This document shows, piece after piece, positions 1 through 5,830 of a stretch of 8,646 nt of DNA. Numbering within the stretch: the first letter of the stretch is position 1; the number at the start of each line of letters is the position of its first letter. Location of the stretch: the NCBI GenBank assembly GCA_904398675.1, contig CAJFPI010000145.1, forward strand, positions 1 through 8,646. Direction: 5' to 3'. This stretch comes from an uncultured Oscillospiraceae bacterium. Lineage in GTDB: Bacteria > Bacillota > Clostridia > Oscillospirales > Oscillospiraceae. Both the position numbers and the translations under genes were made by a program. The notes beneath the pieces are model-generated. The model made no database searches. It worked only from the letters and a program-made list of their open reading frames with translations, and was not told where the DNA came from.

Positions 1-37
1 CTCATTCTAACAGCTTTGGCAACGATGCGGAAAAAAA

Positions 38-54
38 CACGGCTGGCTGCCGTG
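38..54 (-). terminator. Small GC-rich hairpin with a T7 tract on the minus strand
   Basis: CACGGC (38-43) pairs with GCCGTG (49-54) around a 5-nt loop. The seven A residues at 31-37 become a T7 tract directly after the hairpin on the minus strand, so it has the form of a short intrinsic terminator for leftward transcription. No minus-strand gene lies just to its right; the exporter there runs the other way. It may stop antisense transcription, belong to the leader of the exporter mRNA, or be chance. The six-pair stem is short. Confidence 0.3.
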
Positions 55-79
55 CCTTGAACCGTAAATATATTGTAAT

Positions 80-87
80 AGGAGGTG
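80..87 (+). promoter_or_regulatory. Ribosome binding site that sets the exporter start
   Basis: AGGAGGTG at 80-87 is a near-perfect Shine-Dalgarno sequence placed 5 nt before the ATG at 93. It lies inside the in-frame extension that would begin with TTG at 57, so it supports the ATG at 93 rather than the longer version. Confidence 0.8.
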
Positions 88-92
88 AGGGT

Positions 93-995
93 ATGCAGCG
101 AGGCCGCTTTCCGGTGGGACTTCGAACGCTGAAGACAGCTCTGGCCATCCTGATTGCTCTGTCCATTGTGGAGTATTATGGCGCGTCCACCTCTAAGGTG
201 ATCTTTGCCTTGATCGGCGCCGCCTCCGCTATGGATGTGACGCTGAAGGCGTCGCTGAAGTCCTGCTTTGCCCAGATCTGCGGCGTGCTCTTCGGCGCGG
301 CTTTCGGCATCTTGATGCTGTATGTGCCCATTGACAGCTATTTCTCCGTGGCCATCGGCTTTATTGTAGTGACGACGGTTTATAACCTTCTGCACCTGAC
401 CATCTCTCCGGTGCTGCCCTGCATCATTATCGCCACCATTTTGACGAACCCTGACATTGTCCCCTTGGAGTATGCAGCCGCCCGCCTCTGGGACACGCTG
501 ATCGGCCTTGTGGTAGGGCTTGTCATCAACGTCCTTTTCTTCCCCTACGACTCCAGCCGCCAGGTGCGGGATACCATTGAGGGGCTGGACAGGGACCTTC
601 TGCACTTCCTGGCCGACCTCTTCGACGGGGACGAAAGCCTGCCGAATCCGGACAAAATGGCGGCGAAGGTGGCTGGCATTGAAAAACAGCTGACCATTAT
701 GAGCGGGCAGAAGTGGCTGCATCACAGAAAACGGCATAAGTCCGCTTTGAACCGTCTCCACACCTGTGACGAGAAGGCCAGGGCGCTGATTACGGAGCTG
801 GAGGCCCTTGCCATGATGGAACGAGTCGGTCATTTGACGCCGCTGAACCGGGAGCGCCTGGAGATCTGCGGCGTGCCGATCGCTGACACGGCGGCGGCGG
901 AAAAGACGAATATCGCGGATATTGTGACAAATTACCATGTAACCCAGGTGCTTGCCCTGCGGCGGGAGCTGCGGGAGGAGCTGTCAAAGCTGTGA
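93..995 (+). CDS. Aromatic acid exporter family (FUSC/ArAE-type) membrane protein
   Basis: This 300-residue protein resembles the Firmicutes aromatic acid exporter family (ArAE_1, formerly DUF939; YqjA/YgaE type), integral membrane proteins thought to export aromatic acids or similar small anions. The N-terminal half (about residues 10-150) holds about six hydrophobic segments: near 14-28, 36-48, 60-78, 84-100, 106-118 and 134-150. The conserved-looking end of the membrane part is a VINVLFFPYDSS stretch. The C-terminal half (about 155-300) is charged and helical, as in the cytosolic ArAE_1_C domain, with motifs such as GHLTPLNRERLEICG. The start at 93 is chosen because AGGAGGTG lies 5 nt upstream; an in-frame TTG at 57 would add 12 unlikely residues. 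It is followed by a strong terminator and so is probably a single-gene transcript. Family assignment is good; the substrate is unknown and no symbol is justified. Confidence 0.85.
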   Translation: MQRGRFPVGLRTLKTALAILIALSIVEYYGASTSKVIFALIGAASAMDVTLKASLKSCFAQICGVLFGAAFGILMLYVPIDSYFSVAIGFIVVTTVYNLLHLTISPVLPCIIIATILTNPDIVPLEYAAARLWDTLIGLVVGLVINVLFFPYDSSRQVRDTIEGLDRDLLHFLADLFDGDESLPNPDKMAAKVAGIEKQLTIMSGQKWLHHRKRHKSALNRLHTCDEKARALITELEALAMMERVGHLTPLNRERLEICGVPIADTAAAEKTNIADIVTNYHVTQVLALRRELREELSKL

Positions 996-1015
996 ATGGT
1001 GTGAGCCGTGAATAG

Positions 1016-1049
1016 GGAAGGGGGCGCAGAACTGCGCCCCCTTCCTTTT
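1016..1049 (+). terminator. Intrinsic terminator after the exporter gene
   Basis: A perfect 14-bp inverted repeat, 1016-1029 against 1032-1045, has a 2-nt AA centre and is followed by TTTT at 1046-1049. The GC-rich stem and short U-tract 20 nt after the exporter stop codon fit a Rho-independent terminator. It separates the exporter from the two-component promoter that starts about 25 nt later. Confidence 0.88.
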
Positions 1050-1073
1050 ACAGGGATTTAACATGACGAGACG

Positions 1074-1102
1074 TTGCAAATTACATGGCGGTTCATTATA
1101 AT
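1074..1102 (+). promoter_or_regulatory. Sigma-A type promoter of the two-component operon
   Basis: TTGCAA (1074-1079) and a perfect TATAAT (1097-1102) are separated by exactly 17 nt. This is a near-consensus housekeeping promoter. Transcription would begin near 1109, leaving a leader of about 130 nt before the response-regulator ATG at 1242. Confidence 0.82.
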
Positions 1103-1108
1103 GAAAAC

Positions 1109-1241
1109 GGCGCAACAGTATGTGAAACCCCTGAAAAATCGTTACAAAGGGGATACGGTATTTTTAAACGGAGCGGTATTTGCGCGAAAGGCCGCCTGTT
1201 TCCATTGCCGGCAGGGAAGGCCGGCTGCGGGAGGGAAAACT
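1109..1241 (+). promoter_or_regulatory. Long 5' leader of the response-regulator mRNA
   Basis: The stretch between the predicted transcription start and the response-regulator ATG holds no convincing gene. GCCGGC at 1207-1212 pairs with GCCGGC at 1220-1225 around a 7-nt loop, ending 3 nt before the GGGAGGG ribosome binding site at 1229-1235. TTTCC (1199-1203) could pair with GGAAA (1234-1238), enclosing the hairpin and covering the edge of the ribosome binding site. The octamer CGGTATTT occurs twice, at 1156-1163 and 1174-1181, 18 bp apart. I recognise no known riboswitch class. Regulation at this leader is an inference from position and folding by eye. Confidence 0.35.
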
Positions 1242-1928
1242 ATGATGATTTATGTAGTGGAAGATGATAACAATATCCGAAAGCTGGTGGATTACGCCCT
1301 GCGGAAGGAGGGGTATGAGGTTATGGGCTTTGCCATGGCCGCCCCCTTCTGGACTGCCATGGAGCGGCAGCATCCGCAGCTGATTTTGCTGGACATCATG
1401 CTGCCGGGGGAGGATGGGCTGTCCATCTTGAAACGCGTCCGCGCCTCCGCCGCCACTGCCAGGATCCCCGTTATTATGCTGACGGCCAAGGGCAGCGAGT
1501 ATGACAAGGTGATGGGGTTGGATCTGGGGGCGGACGACTATGTGGCAAAACCCTTTGGCATGCTGGAGCTGATGAGCCGCATCCGGGCGGTGCTCCGCCG
1601 GACGGAGGACGCCAAGGAGCCGGACACCTTTACCTGGGGAGAGATCGTCCTCTGCCCGGCCAAGCATACGGTGACGGTGGGCGGCGAGGCGGTGGCACTG
1701 ACCTATAAGGAATATGAGCTGCTGGCGCTCCTGCTGAAAAGCAACGGCAATGTGCTGACAAGGGATGCGCTGCTGGAGCAGATCTGGGGCTACACCTTCG
1801 ACGGGGAGACGCGGACAGTGGACGTCCATATCCGTAAGCTGCGGCAAAAGCTGGGGAGCGCAGGGCGGTATATCGAGACAGTCAAGGGCGTGGGCTATAA
1901 GCTGGGAGGCGGCGAGGAAGATGTATAG
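1242..1928 (+). CDS. OmpR/PhoB-family response regulator
   Basis: This 228-residue DNA-binding response regulator is the output protein of a two-component system. The receiver domain (about 2-118) has the acidic pair D8/D9 in VVEDDN, the phospho-acceptor D51 in LILLDIMLPGEDG, the switch T81 in VIMLTAKG, and K103 in DDYVAKPF. All catalytic positions are present, so it should be phosphorylated normally. The C-terminal winged helix (about 130-224) carries family hallmarks LTYKEYELLALLLKSNGNVLTRDALLEQIWG, given here only as a guide to positions 153-183, then RTVDVHIRKLRQKLG and the ending TVKGVGYKL. The start at 1242 follows GGGAGGG by 6 nt; the second ATG at 1245 is equally possible. Upstream in-frame extension lacks homology and is treated as leader. 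The kinase start overlaps its end, so the two are cotranslated. It resembles PhoP/PhoB-type regulators, but no phosphate genes are nearby, so no symbol is given. Confidence 0.95.
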   Translation: MMIYVVEDDNNIRKLVDYALRKEGYEVMGFAMAAPFWTAMERQHPQLILLDIMLPGEDGLSILKRVRASAATARIPVIMLTAKGSEYDKVMGLDLGADDYVAKPFGMLELMSRIRAVLRRTEDAKEPDTFTWGEIVLCPAKHTVTVGGEAVALTYKEYELLALLLKSNGNVLTRDALLEQIWGYTFDGETRTVDVHIRKLRQKLGSAGRYIETVKGVGYKLGGGEEDV

Positions 1929-3624
1929 GAAGATCTTCCGTGCCAACTGTTTGGTTGCGGTGCTGGCAGTGCTCCTGTGCAGCGCGATGATGGTGGTGGT
2001 GCTCTACCACTATTTCGAGCAGCAGACTGTCGAGGAACTGGCAGACGACGCCCGGATCCTGGCACAGACGGCGGAGGAGAAGGGGGCAGAAGGGCTTGCG
2101 GCCCTTGATATGGGCAGCCGCCGGGTCACCCTGATCGCGCCGGACGGGCAGGTGCTCTATGACAGCAGGGCCGACGCCGCTGACATGGAAAACCACCTTG
2201 ACCGGGATGAGGTGCAGGAGGCATTGGAAGGTGGCTGGGGACTCAGCAAGCGCTATTCTGCGACGCTGCTGGAAAAGACATTGTATTATGCGCTGCGGCT
2301 GGACGATGGATCCGTTCTGCGTCTGGCTGTTTCTGATTTTACAGTGTTCACCCTCCTGGCAAGCGTCCTGGGACCGCTGGTGCTGTGTGTGGCGCTGGTG
2401 CTGGCGCTGTCCGCCGTGCTGGCGCGGCGGCTGGCCAGAGGGATCGTCCGTCCTCTCAATGAGCTGGATCTGGAGCATCTGGCAGATACCGCCGGATATG
2501 ATGAGCTGACGCCTCTGCTCAGCCGGCTTGCCCATCAGCGGGAGACCATCGCCGAGCAGCTGCAGCGGGCCAAGCAGCAGCAGGAGGAGTTCCGGCTGAT
2601 TACCGACAACATGCGGGAGGGCCTTCTTGTGATGGACGAGGAGGCGAAACTCCTGACTTACAACGGAGCGGCTCTCCGCCTTTTGGATGTGCCGGCGGTG
2701 CCGGCGGAGGGAAATGTGCTCCAGCTCAACCATACGGCGGATTTTTGCAGCCTGATTGGAGAGGTGCTCAAAGGAGGCCACGGCAAGTGCAGCATAGAAT
2801 GCGCAGGGCGGATCTGCCAGGTGATGGCCAACCCTGTCATGGGGCAGGGACGGGTCATCGGCGGCGTGATTGTGATTTTGGATGTGACGGAGGAGACGGA
2901 GCGGGAGCAGCTGCGCCGGGAGTTTACGGCAAATGTCTCCCATGAGCTGAAGACGCCCCTGACCTCTATCTCCGGCTTTGCCGAGCTGATGCGGGAGGGG
3001 ACGCTGCCGCCGGAGGACGTGGCGGACTTTTCCTCCACCATCTATGACGAGGCACAGCGGCTGATCGTGCTGGTCAATGACATCCTGCGCCTGTCTGCCC
3101 TGGATGAAGGGCGCAACAGCGGCGACTGGGAGAACGTGGAGCTGTGGGATATGGCCCAGGAGACGCTGCACCGGCTTGAGCCGGCTGCAGCCAAGCGGGG
3201 GATCCGCCTGTCTCTGCGGGGAAAGCACGCCGCTGTGCGGGCGGTCCGCCCGGTGCTGGATGAGATGATCTACAATCTCTGCGACAACGCCATTAAATAT
3301 AACAAGGACAACGGGAAGGTGACCGTGACCATCACGCCTGGCGACAAGATTCGCCTGGAGGTGCGGGATACCGGCATCGGCATCCCGCCGGCCCACCAGA
3401 GCCGGGTGTTTGAGCGGTTCTACCGGGTGGACAAGAGTCACTCCAAGGAGATCGGAGGAACCGGGCTGGGCCTCTCCATCGTGAAACACGGCGCCCAGCT
3501 CCATGGAGCGGATGTAACGCTGCAGAGCGTGGTGGGCCGGGGGACCATTGTGGTGCTGTCCTTCCCCTGCGTTGAGGCGGCTGCAGCGGGGAAACGTGAT
3601 AAAGCAGAGGGCGGCAGGATGTAA
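1921..3624 (+). CDS. Membrane sensor histidine kinase, PhoR/WalK-like with PAS domain
   Basis: This 567-residue sensor kinase is the partner of the regulator just upstream. Transmembrane helix 1 spans about 10-30 and helix 2 about 141-167, flanking an extracytoplasmic sensor of about 110 residues containing LIAPDGQVLYDS, a motif seen in Cache/PhoR-like sensors. A short HAMP-like or linker helix (RGIVRPLNELDLEHL) leads to a PAS domain at about 225-320 (FRLITDNMREGLLVMDEE). HisKA follows with H341 in FTANVSHELKTPLT, then the ATPase domain with N456 in NLCDNAIKYN, DTGIG at 483-487, and GGTGLGLSIVKH from 512. All catalytic boxes are intact. The start ATG at 1921 overlaps the regulator's last codons by 8 bases (ATGTATAG), indicating translational coupling; the 52-codon upstream extension lies in regulator coding sequence and is rejected. 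The architecture is close to PhoR, but the signal cannot be inferred from sequence. Confidence 0.94.
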   Translation: MYRKIFRANCLVAVLAVLLCSAMMVVVLYHYFEQQTVEELADDARILAQTAEEKGAEGLAALDMGSRRVTLIAPDGQVLYDSRADAADMENHLDRDEVQEALEGGWGLSKRYSATLLEKTLYYALRLDDGSVLRLAVSDFTVFTLLASVLGPLVLCVALVLALSAVLARRLARGIVRPLNELDLEHLADTAGYDELTPLLSRLAHQRETIAEQLQRAKQQQEEFRLITDNMREGLLVMDEEAKLLTYNGAALRLLDVPAVPAEGNVLQLNHTADFCSLIGEVLKGGHGKCSIECAGRICQVMANPVMGQGRVIGGVIVILDVTEETEREQLRREFTANVSHELKTPLTSISGFAELMREGTLPPEDVADFSSTIYDEAQRLIVLVNDILRLSALDEGRNSGDWENVELWDMAQETLHRLEPAAAKRGIRLSLRGKHAAVRAVRPVLDEMIYNLCDNAIKYNKDNGKVTVTITPGDKIRLEVRDTGIGIPPAHQSRVFERFYRVDKSHSKEIGGTGLGLSIVKHGAQLHGADVTLQSVVGRGTIVVLSFPCVEAAAAGKRDKAEGGRM

Positions 3625-3649
3625 TGCCGGTGCCTGCCATCGGGAAAAG

Positions 3650-3695
3650 AGGAGGAACGGGCGTTTCCGCTAAGGCGGAGACGCCCGTTCCTCCT
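3650..3695 (+). terminator. 21-bp stem-loop after the kinase gene, probable terminator or 3' end element
   Basis: The arms 3650-3670 and 3675-3695 pair over 21 bp with one G-U wobble and a UAAG tetraloop. It begins 25 nt after the kinase stop codon, where a terminator is expected. No U-tract follows on the plus strand (next bases GCCGGAACAG), while on the minus strand the stem is followed by CTTTTC. It could terminate inefficiently, protect the mRNA 3' end, or be a copy of a dispersed repeat. The hairpin itself is certain; the function is not. Confidence 0.5.
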
Positions 3696-3752
3696 GCCGG
3701 AACAGAATATTATCCATGAGAAAAAAGAGGGGTGTTTTTTCCAAAACCAACC

Positions 3753-3761
3753 TGTTACAAT
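3753..3761 (+). promoter_or_regulatory. Candidate extended -10 promoter of the MATE gene
   Basis: TGTTACAAT at 3753-3761 reads as an extended -10 element (TG, one base, TACAAT). The -35 region at a 17-nt spacing (3733-3738, TGTTTT) is poor, which extended -10 promoters tolerate. Transcription would start near 3768, about 50 nt before the MATE ATG at 3817. An independent promoter fits the hairpin that separates MATE from the kinase gene. Confidence 0.42.
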
Positions 3762-3816
3762 GCTCTTAAGCGAAGAATACTGCTGCCAGTTTTTGGCGCT
3801 TGAGGGGGAGATCGGC

Positions 3817-5187
3817 ATGGGAAACCGCCAGGACCTGACGAAGGGGAGCATCTTAAAGTGCCTTGTTACCATCGCCGTGCCGATCATCGGCACGCAGCTG
3901 ATGCAGATGCTCTATAACCTGACAGATCTTTTCTGGCTGGGGCGCTATGGCGGAGAAGGCAGCAGCCTTGGAGCGGATATGGTGGCCGCCTCTGGGACGG
4001 CCGGCATGTTCCTGTGGTTTGCCAATGGGCTGATGATGATTGGGAACCTGGGCGCCAACATCGGCGGCTCCCACGCCCTGGGCAGGGGCGATCAGGAGGA
4101 GGCGCGGCGCTACTCCCAGCATGCCCTTTTCATGGCGGCTTGCCTGGGGGTGTTGACATCCGTCCTCTATTTGCTCTTCCGTCAGCCGCTGATCGGTTTC
4201 TTTCAGATCCAGGAGCAGCATGTGGTAGATGCCGCTGTGACATACCTCTCCATCGTTGCCCTGGGCATTCCCTTTACCTATATCACAAGCGTAGTTTCCG
4301 GCACGTTCCATGCTGCGGGAAACTCACGGACGCCCTTCGTCATCAATGCGGCGGGCCTTGTGGGCAACATGGTGCTGGACCCTGTGCTGATTTTGTATGC
4401 GGACATGGGGGTGGCCGGTGCGGCCATCGCCACCATCGCCGCCCAGATCCTGGTCGCCCTCCTCTCTCTGGCCGCCCTCTGCCTGCCCCGGACAAGGCCA
4501 CTGGGCAGCTACAGCCTGCGGGGATTTACTGTTGACTGGCGGAAGGTGCGGCAGATCGTCCGCTGGAGCCTCCCGGTCTGCCTGGAGACCATGTTCTTCT
4601 CCTCTCTCTCCATGATCATCTCCCGATTCATCTCGGCCTACAGCGTCCAGGCCATTTCAGTGTTCAAGGTGGGCAACCAGATCGAGTCCCTCTCCTGGCT
4701 GATGGCCAAGGCTTTTTCCAGCGCCATGACAGCATTCGTAGGGCAGAACTATGGGGCGGGGCAGGCGGAGCGTATCGCCAGGGGGCACCGCAGCTCCACC
4801 TTTGTCATGCTGGCCTGGGGCGCCATTGTGACACTGTTGATGGTCTTTGCCGGGCAGCAGATTTTCTATTTCCTGCTCCCCAATGCGGCGGTGGCGCCCC
4901 TGGGGGCCGACTATTTGAAGATCCTGGCCATCTGCCAGATCCCCGCCATGCTGGAGGGGGTGGGCTCCGGAACGTTCCAGGGCAGCGGCAACACACTTCC
5001 CTCGTCTTTGACCAGCATCCTCTGCAATCTGGCCCGTGTGGGCCTGGCCTATGCCATGTCCCTGACGCCGCTGGGGCTGTACGGCTTGTGGCTGGGCGTT
5101 ACCCTGGGCGCCGTGGCACGTGGCCTTCTCACTTATTTCTGGTCCTGCCTCCTGGTAAGGAACATCCAGCGAAAGGCGATCGCATAG
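3817..5187 (+). CDS. MATE-family multidrug/toxin efflux transporter
   Basis: This 456-residue polytopic protein is a typical MATE antiporter, a cation-coupled inner-membrane exporter of drugs, dyes or metabolites. About twelve hydrophobic segments form two similar halves, with a polar linker near 225-245. Each half opens with the family pattern of a helix carrying proline: IAVPIIGTQLMQMLYNLTD (P22, Y33, N34, D37) and WSLPVCLETMFFSSL (P253). The second half has VGQNYGAGQAERI (G309 onward), the common MATE signature at the end of helix 8. Its length matches the family norm of about 450. The start at 3817 follows GAGGGGGAG by 6 nt; the in-frame ATG at 3760 overlaps the predicted promoter and adds 19 atypical residues. 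It is convergent with khpA, sharing a terminator. Proximity to the two-component pair suggests, but does not show, regulation by it. The substrate is unknown. Confidence 0.93.
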   Translation: MGNRQDLTKGSILKCLVTIAVPIIGTQLMQMLYNLTDLFWLGRYGGEGSSLGADMVAASGTAGMFLWFANGLMMIGNLGANIGGSHALGRGDQEEARRYSQHALFMAACLGVLTSVLYLLFRQPLIGFFQIQEQHVVDAAVTYLSIVALGIPFTYITSVVSGTFHAAGNSRTPFVINAAGLVGNMVLDPVLILYADMGVAGAAIATIAAQILVALLSLAALCLPRTRPLGSYSLRGFTVDWRKVRQIVRWSLPVCLETMFFSSLSMIISRFISAYSVQAISVFKVGNQIESLSWLMAKAFSSAMTAFVGQNYGAGQAERIARGHRSSTFVMLAWGAIVTLLMVFAGQQIFYFLLPNAAVAPLGADYLKILAICQIPAMLEGVGSGTFQGSGNTLPSSLTSILCNLARVGLAYAMSLTPLGLYGLWLGVTLGAVARGLLTYFWSCLLVRNIQRKAIA

Positions 5188-5227
5188 CCGGGGCAGAGCC
5201 ATCTCCCGGCTCCGGCGGAGCATCAAT

Positions 5228-5267
5228 AAAAATGTCCCTGCTGACTTTGTCAGCAGGGACATTTTTT
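5228..5267. terminator. Bidirectional intrinsic terminator between MATE and khpA
   Basis: Arms 5228-5245 and 5249-5266 pair perfectly over 18 bp around a TTT loop. The A5/T5 ends of the stem plus T at 5267 provide a U-tract in both directions, so the one hairpin can end the rightward MATE transcript and the leftward ylxM-ffh-rpsP-khpA transcript. The khpA stop codon (5266-5268) overlaps the right edge of the stem. Confidence 0.93.
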
Positions 5268-5496
5268 AGTCTACAATATCGACCGTGACCTTCTGGCCGG
5301 TGCGCTGTGCGTAGGAACGGATCAGGGTGCGGATCTCCTTGGCGATGCGGCCCTGACGGCCGATCACCTTTCCCATATCCTCCGGCGCCACGCGGAGCTC
5401 CAGCGTCACTTCCCCATCCCGATCAATCTCGGTGACGGAGACCGCGTCTGGATTGTCTACCAGATTTTGGGCGATGTAGAGCAACAAATCCTTCAT
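5266..5496 (-). CDS. khpA: KH-domain RNA-binding protein KhpA (YlqC family)
   Basis: This 76-residue single-KH-domain protein matches KhpA, which in Gram-positive bacteria partners with KhpB/EloR (Jag), binds RNA broadly and affects cell elongation and division. The GxxG nucleic-acid-binding loop is GRQG at 46-49 in GKVIGRQGRIAKEIR, and the N-terminus MKDLLLYIAQNLVDNPDAV is characteristic. The start at 5496 is preceded by GGAGGG at 5504-5509 with 7-nt spacing, and gives the usual family length. A second ATG at 5520 overlaps the rpsP stop codon (TAATG) and would add eight residues; its ribosome binding site is poorer. The position directly after rpsP is standard, but here khpA ends the operon instead of leading into rimM and trmD. 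The function is known from the family, not shown here. Confidence 0.9.
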   Translation of the reverse strand: MKDLLLYIAQNLVDNPDAVSVTEIDRDGEVTLELRVAPEDMGKVIGRQGRIAKEIRTLIRSYAQRTGQKVTVDIVD

Positions 5497-5503
5497 ACCA
5501 GCG

Positions 5504-5510
5504 CCCTCCA
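5504..5510 (-). promoter_or_regulatory. Ribosome binding site that sets the khpA start
   Basis: On the minus strand TGGAGGG occupies 5510-5504, 7 nt before the ATG at 5496. It lies within the eight-codon extension from the alternative ATG at 5520 and therefore favours the shorter, family-length KhpA. Confidence 0.7.
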
Positions 5511-5519
5511 ACGGATCCA

Positions 5520-5759
5520 TTAGAGCACTTCTACCTTTTTCAGCAGAGCGCGGACCGTGTCGGTGGGCTGAGCGCCGCTCTTGATCCACTCCTTGGCGCG
5601 GTCGGCGTCAATTTTGATCTCAGCGGGGGAGACACAGGGGTTATAGGTCCCCAGCTCCTCGATAAAACGGCCGTCCCGGGGGAAACGGCTGTCGGCCACC
5701 ACAACGCGATAGAAGGGAGCTTTCTTGGCGCCCATGCGGCGCAGTCTGATCTTTACCAT
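5520..5759 (-). CDS. rpsP: 30S ribosomal protein S16
   Basis: This 79-residue protein is ribosomal protein S16, which binds 16S rRNA and helps assemble the body of the small subunit. The conserved N-terminus MVKIRLRRMGAKKAPFYRVVVADSR, the block RDGRFIEELGTYNP and the C-terminal region AKEWIKSGAQPTDTVRALLKK are all present, and length is normal. A strong ribosome binding site, GGAGGAA at 5773-5767 on the minus strand, lies 7 nt upstream. The gene sits 71 nt downstream of ffh with no convincing terminator or promoter between them, so it is probably part of the ylxM-ffh transcript. Its stop overlaps a possible khpA start by one base. Confidence 0.98.
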   Translation of the reverse strand: MVKIRLRRMGAKKAPFYRVVVADSRFPRDGRFIEELGTYNPCVSPAEIKIDADRAKEWIKSGAQPTDTVRALLKKVEVL

Positions 5760-5830
5760 TGTCTTGTTCCTCCAAATGTAAAATGATAGAATGGATGATT
5801 CATAAATGCATAGGCACTTATTGACAGAAA

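Noticed and set aside
1074..1241. N-terminal extension of the response regulator from a TTG at 1074
   Set aside because: The extension overlaps the promoter hexamers, shows no receiver homology, and the ATG at 1242 has a good ribosome binding site exactly where receiver domains begin.
1882..3504. A 540-codon open frame on the minus strand opposite the histidine kinase
   Set aside because: It is antisense to a kinase with every catalytic motif intact. Its translation is rich in His, Gln, Arg and Pro with no recognisable domain, a usual by-product of GC-rich codon use.
3613..3639. GGCAGG...CCTGCC inverted repeat around the kinase stop codon
   Set aside because: Six pairs with a 15-nt loop, no U-tract, and a much stronger hairpin lies immediately downstream.
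3721..3740. A6...T6 inverted repeat upstream of the MATE gene as a terminator
   Set aside because: The stem would be only A-U pairs with an 8-nt loop, too weak to count.
3853..4311. Minus-strand frames opposite the MATE gene
   Set aside because: Composition is that of reverse-complement shadow reading, and the MATE protein on the plus strand is complete and clearly recognisable.
5760..5830. A separate promoter for rpsP in the 71-bp ffh-rpsP gap
   Set aside because: No -35/-10 pair with acceptable spacing is visible on the minus strand; the TTGACA at 5821-5826 is on the plus strand and leads nowhere.
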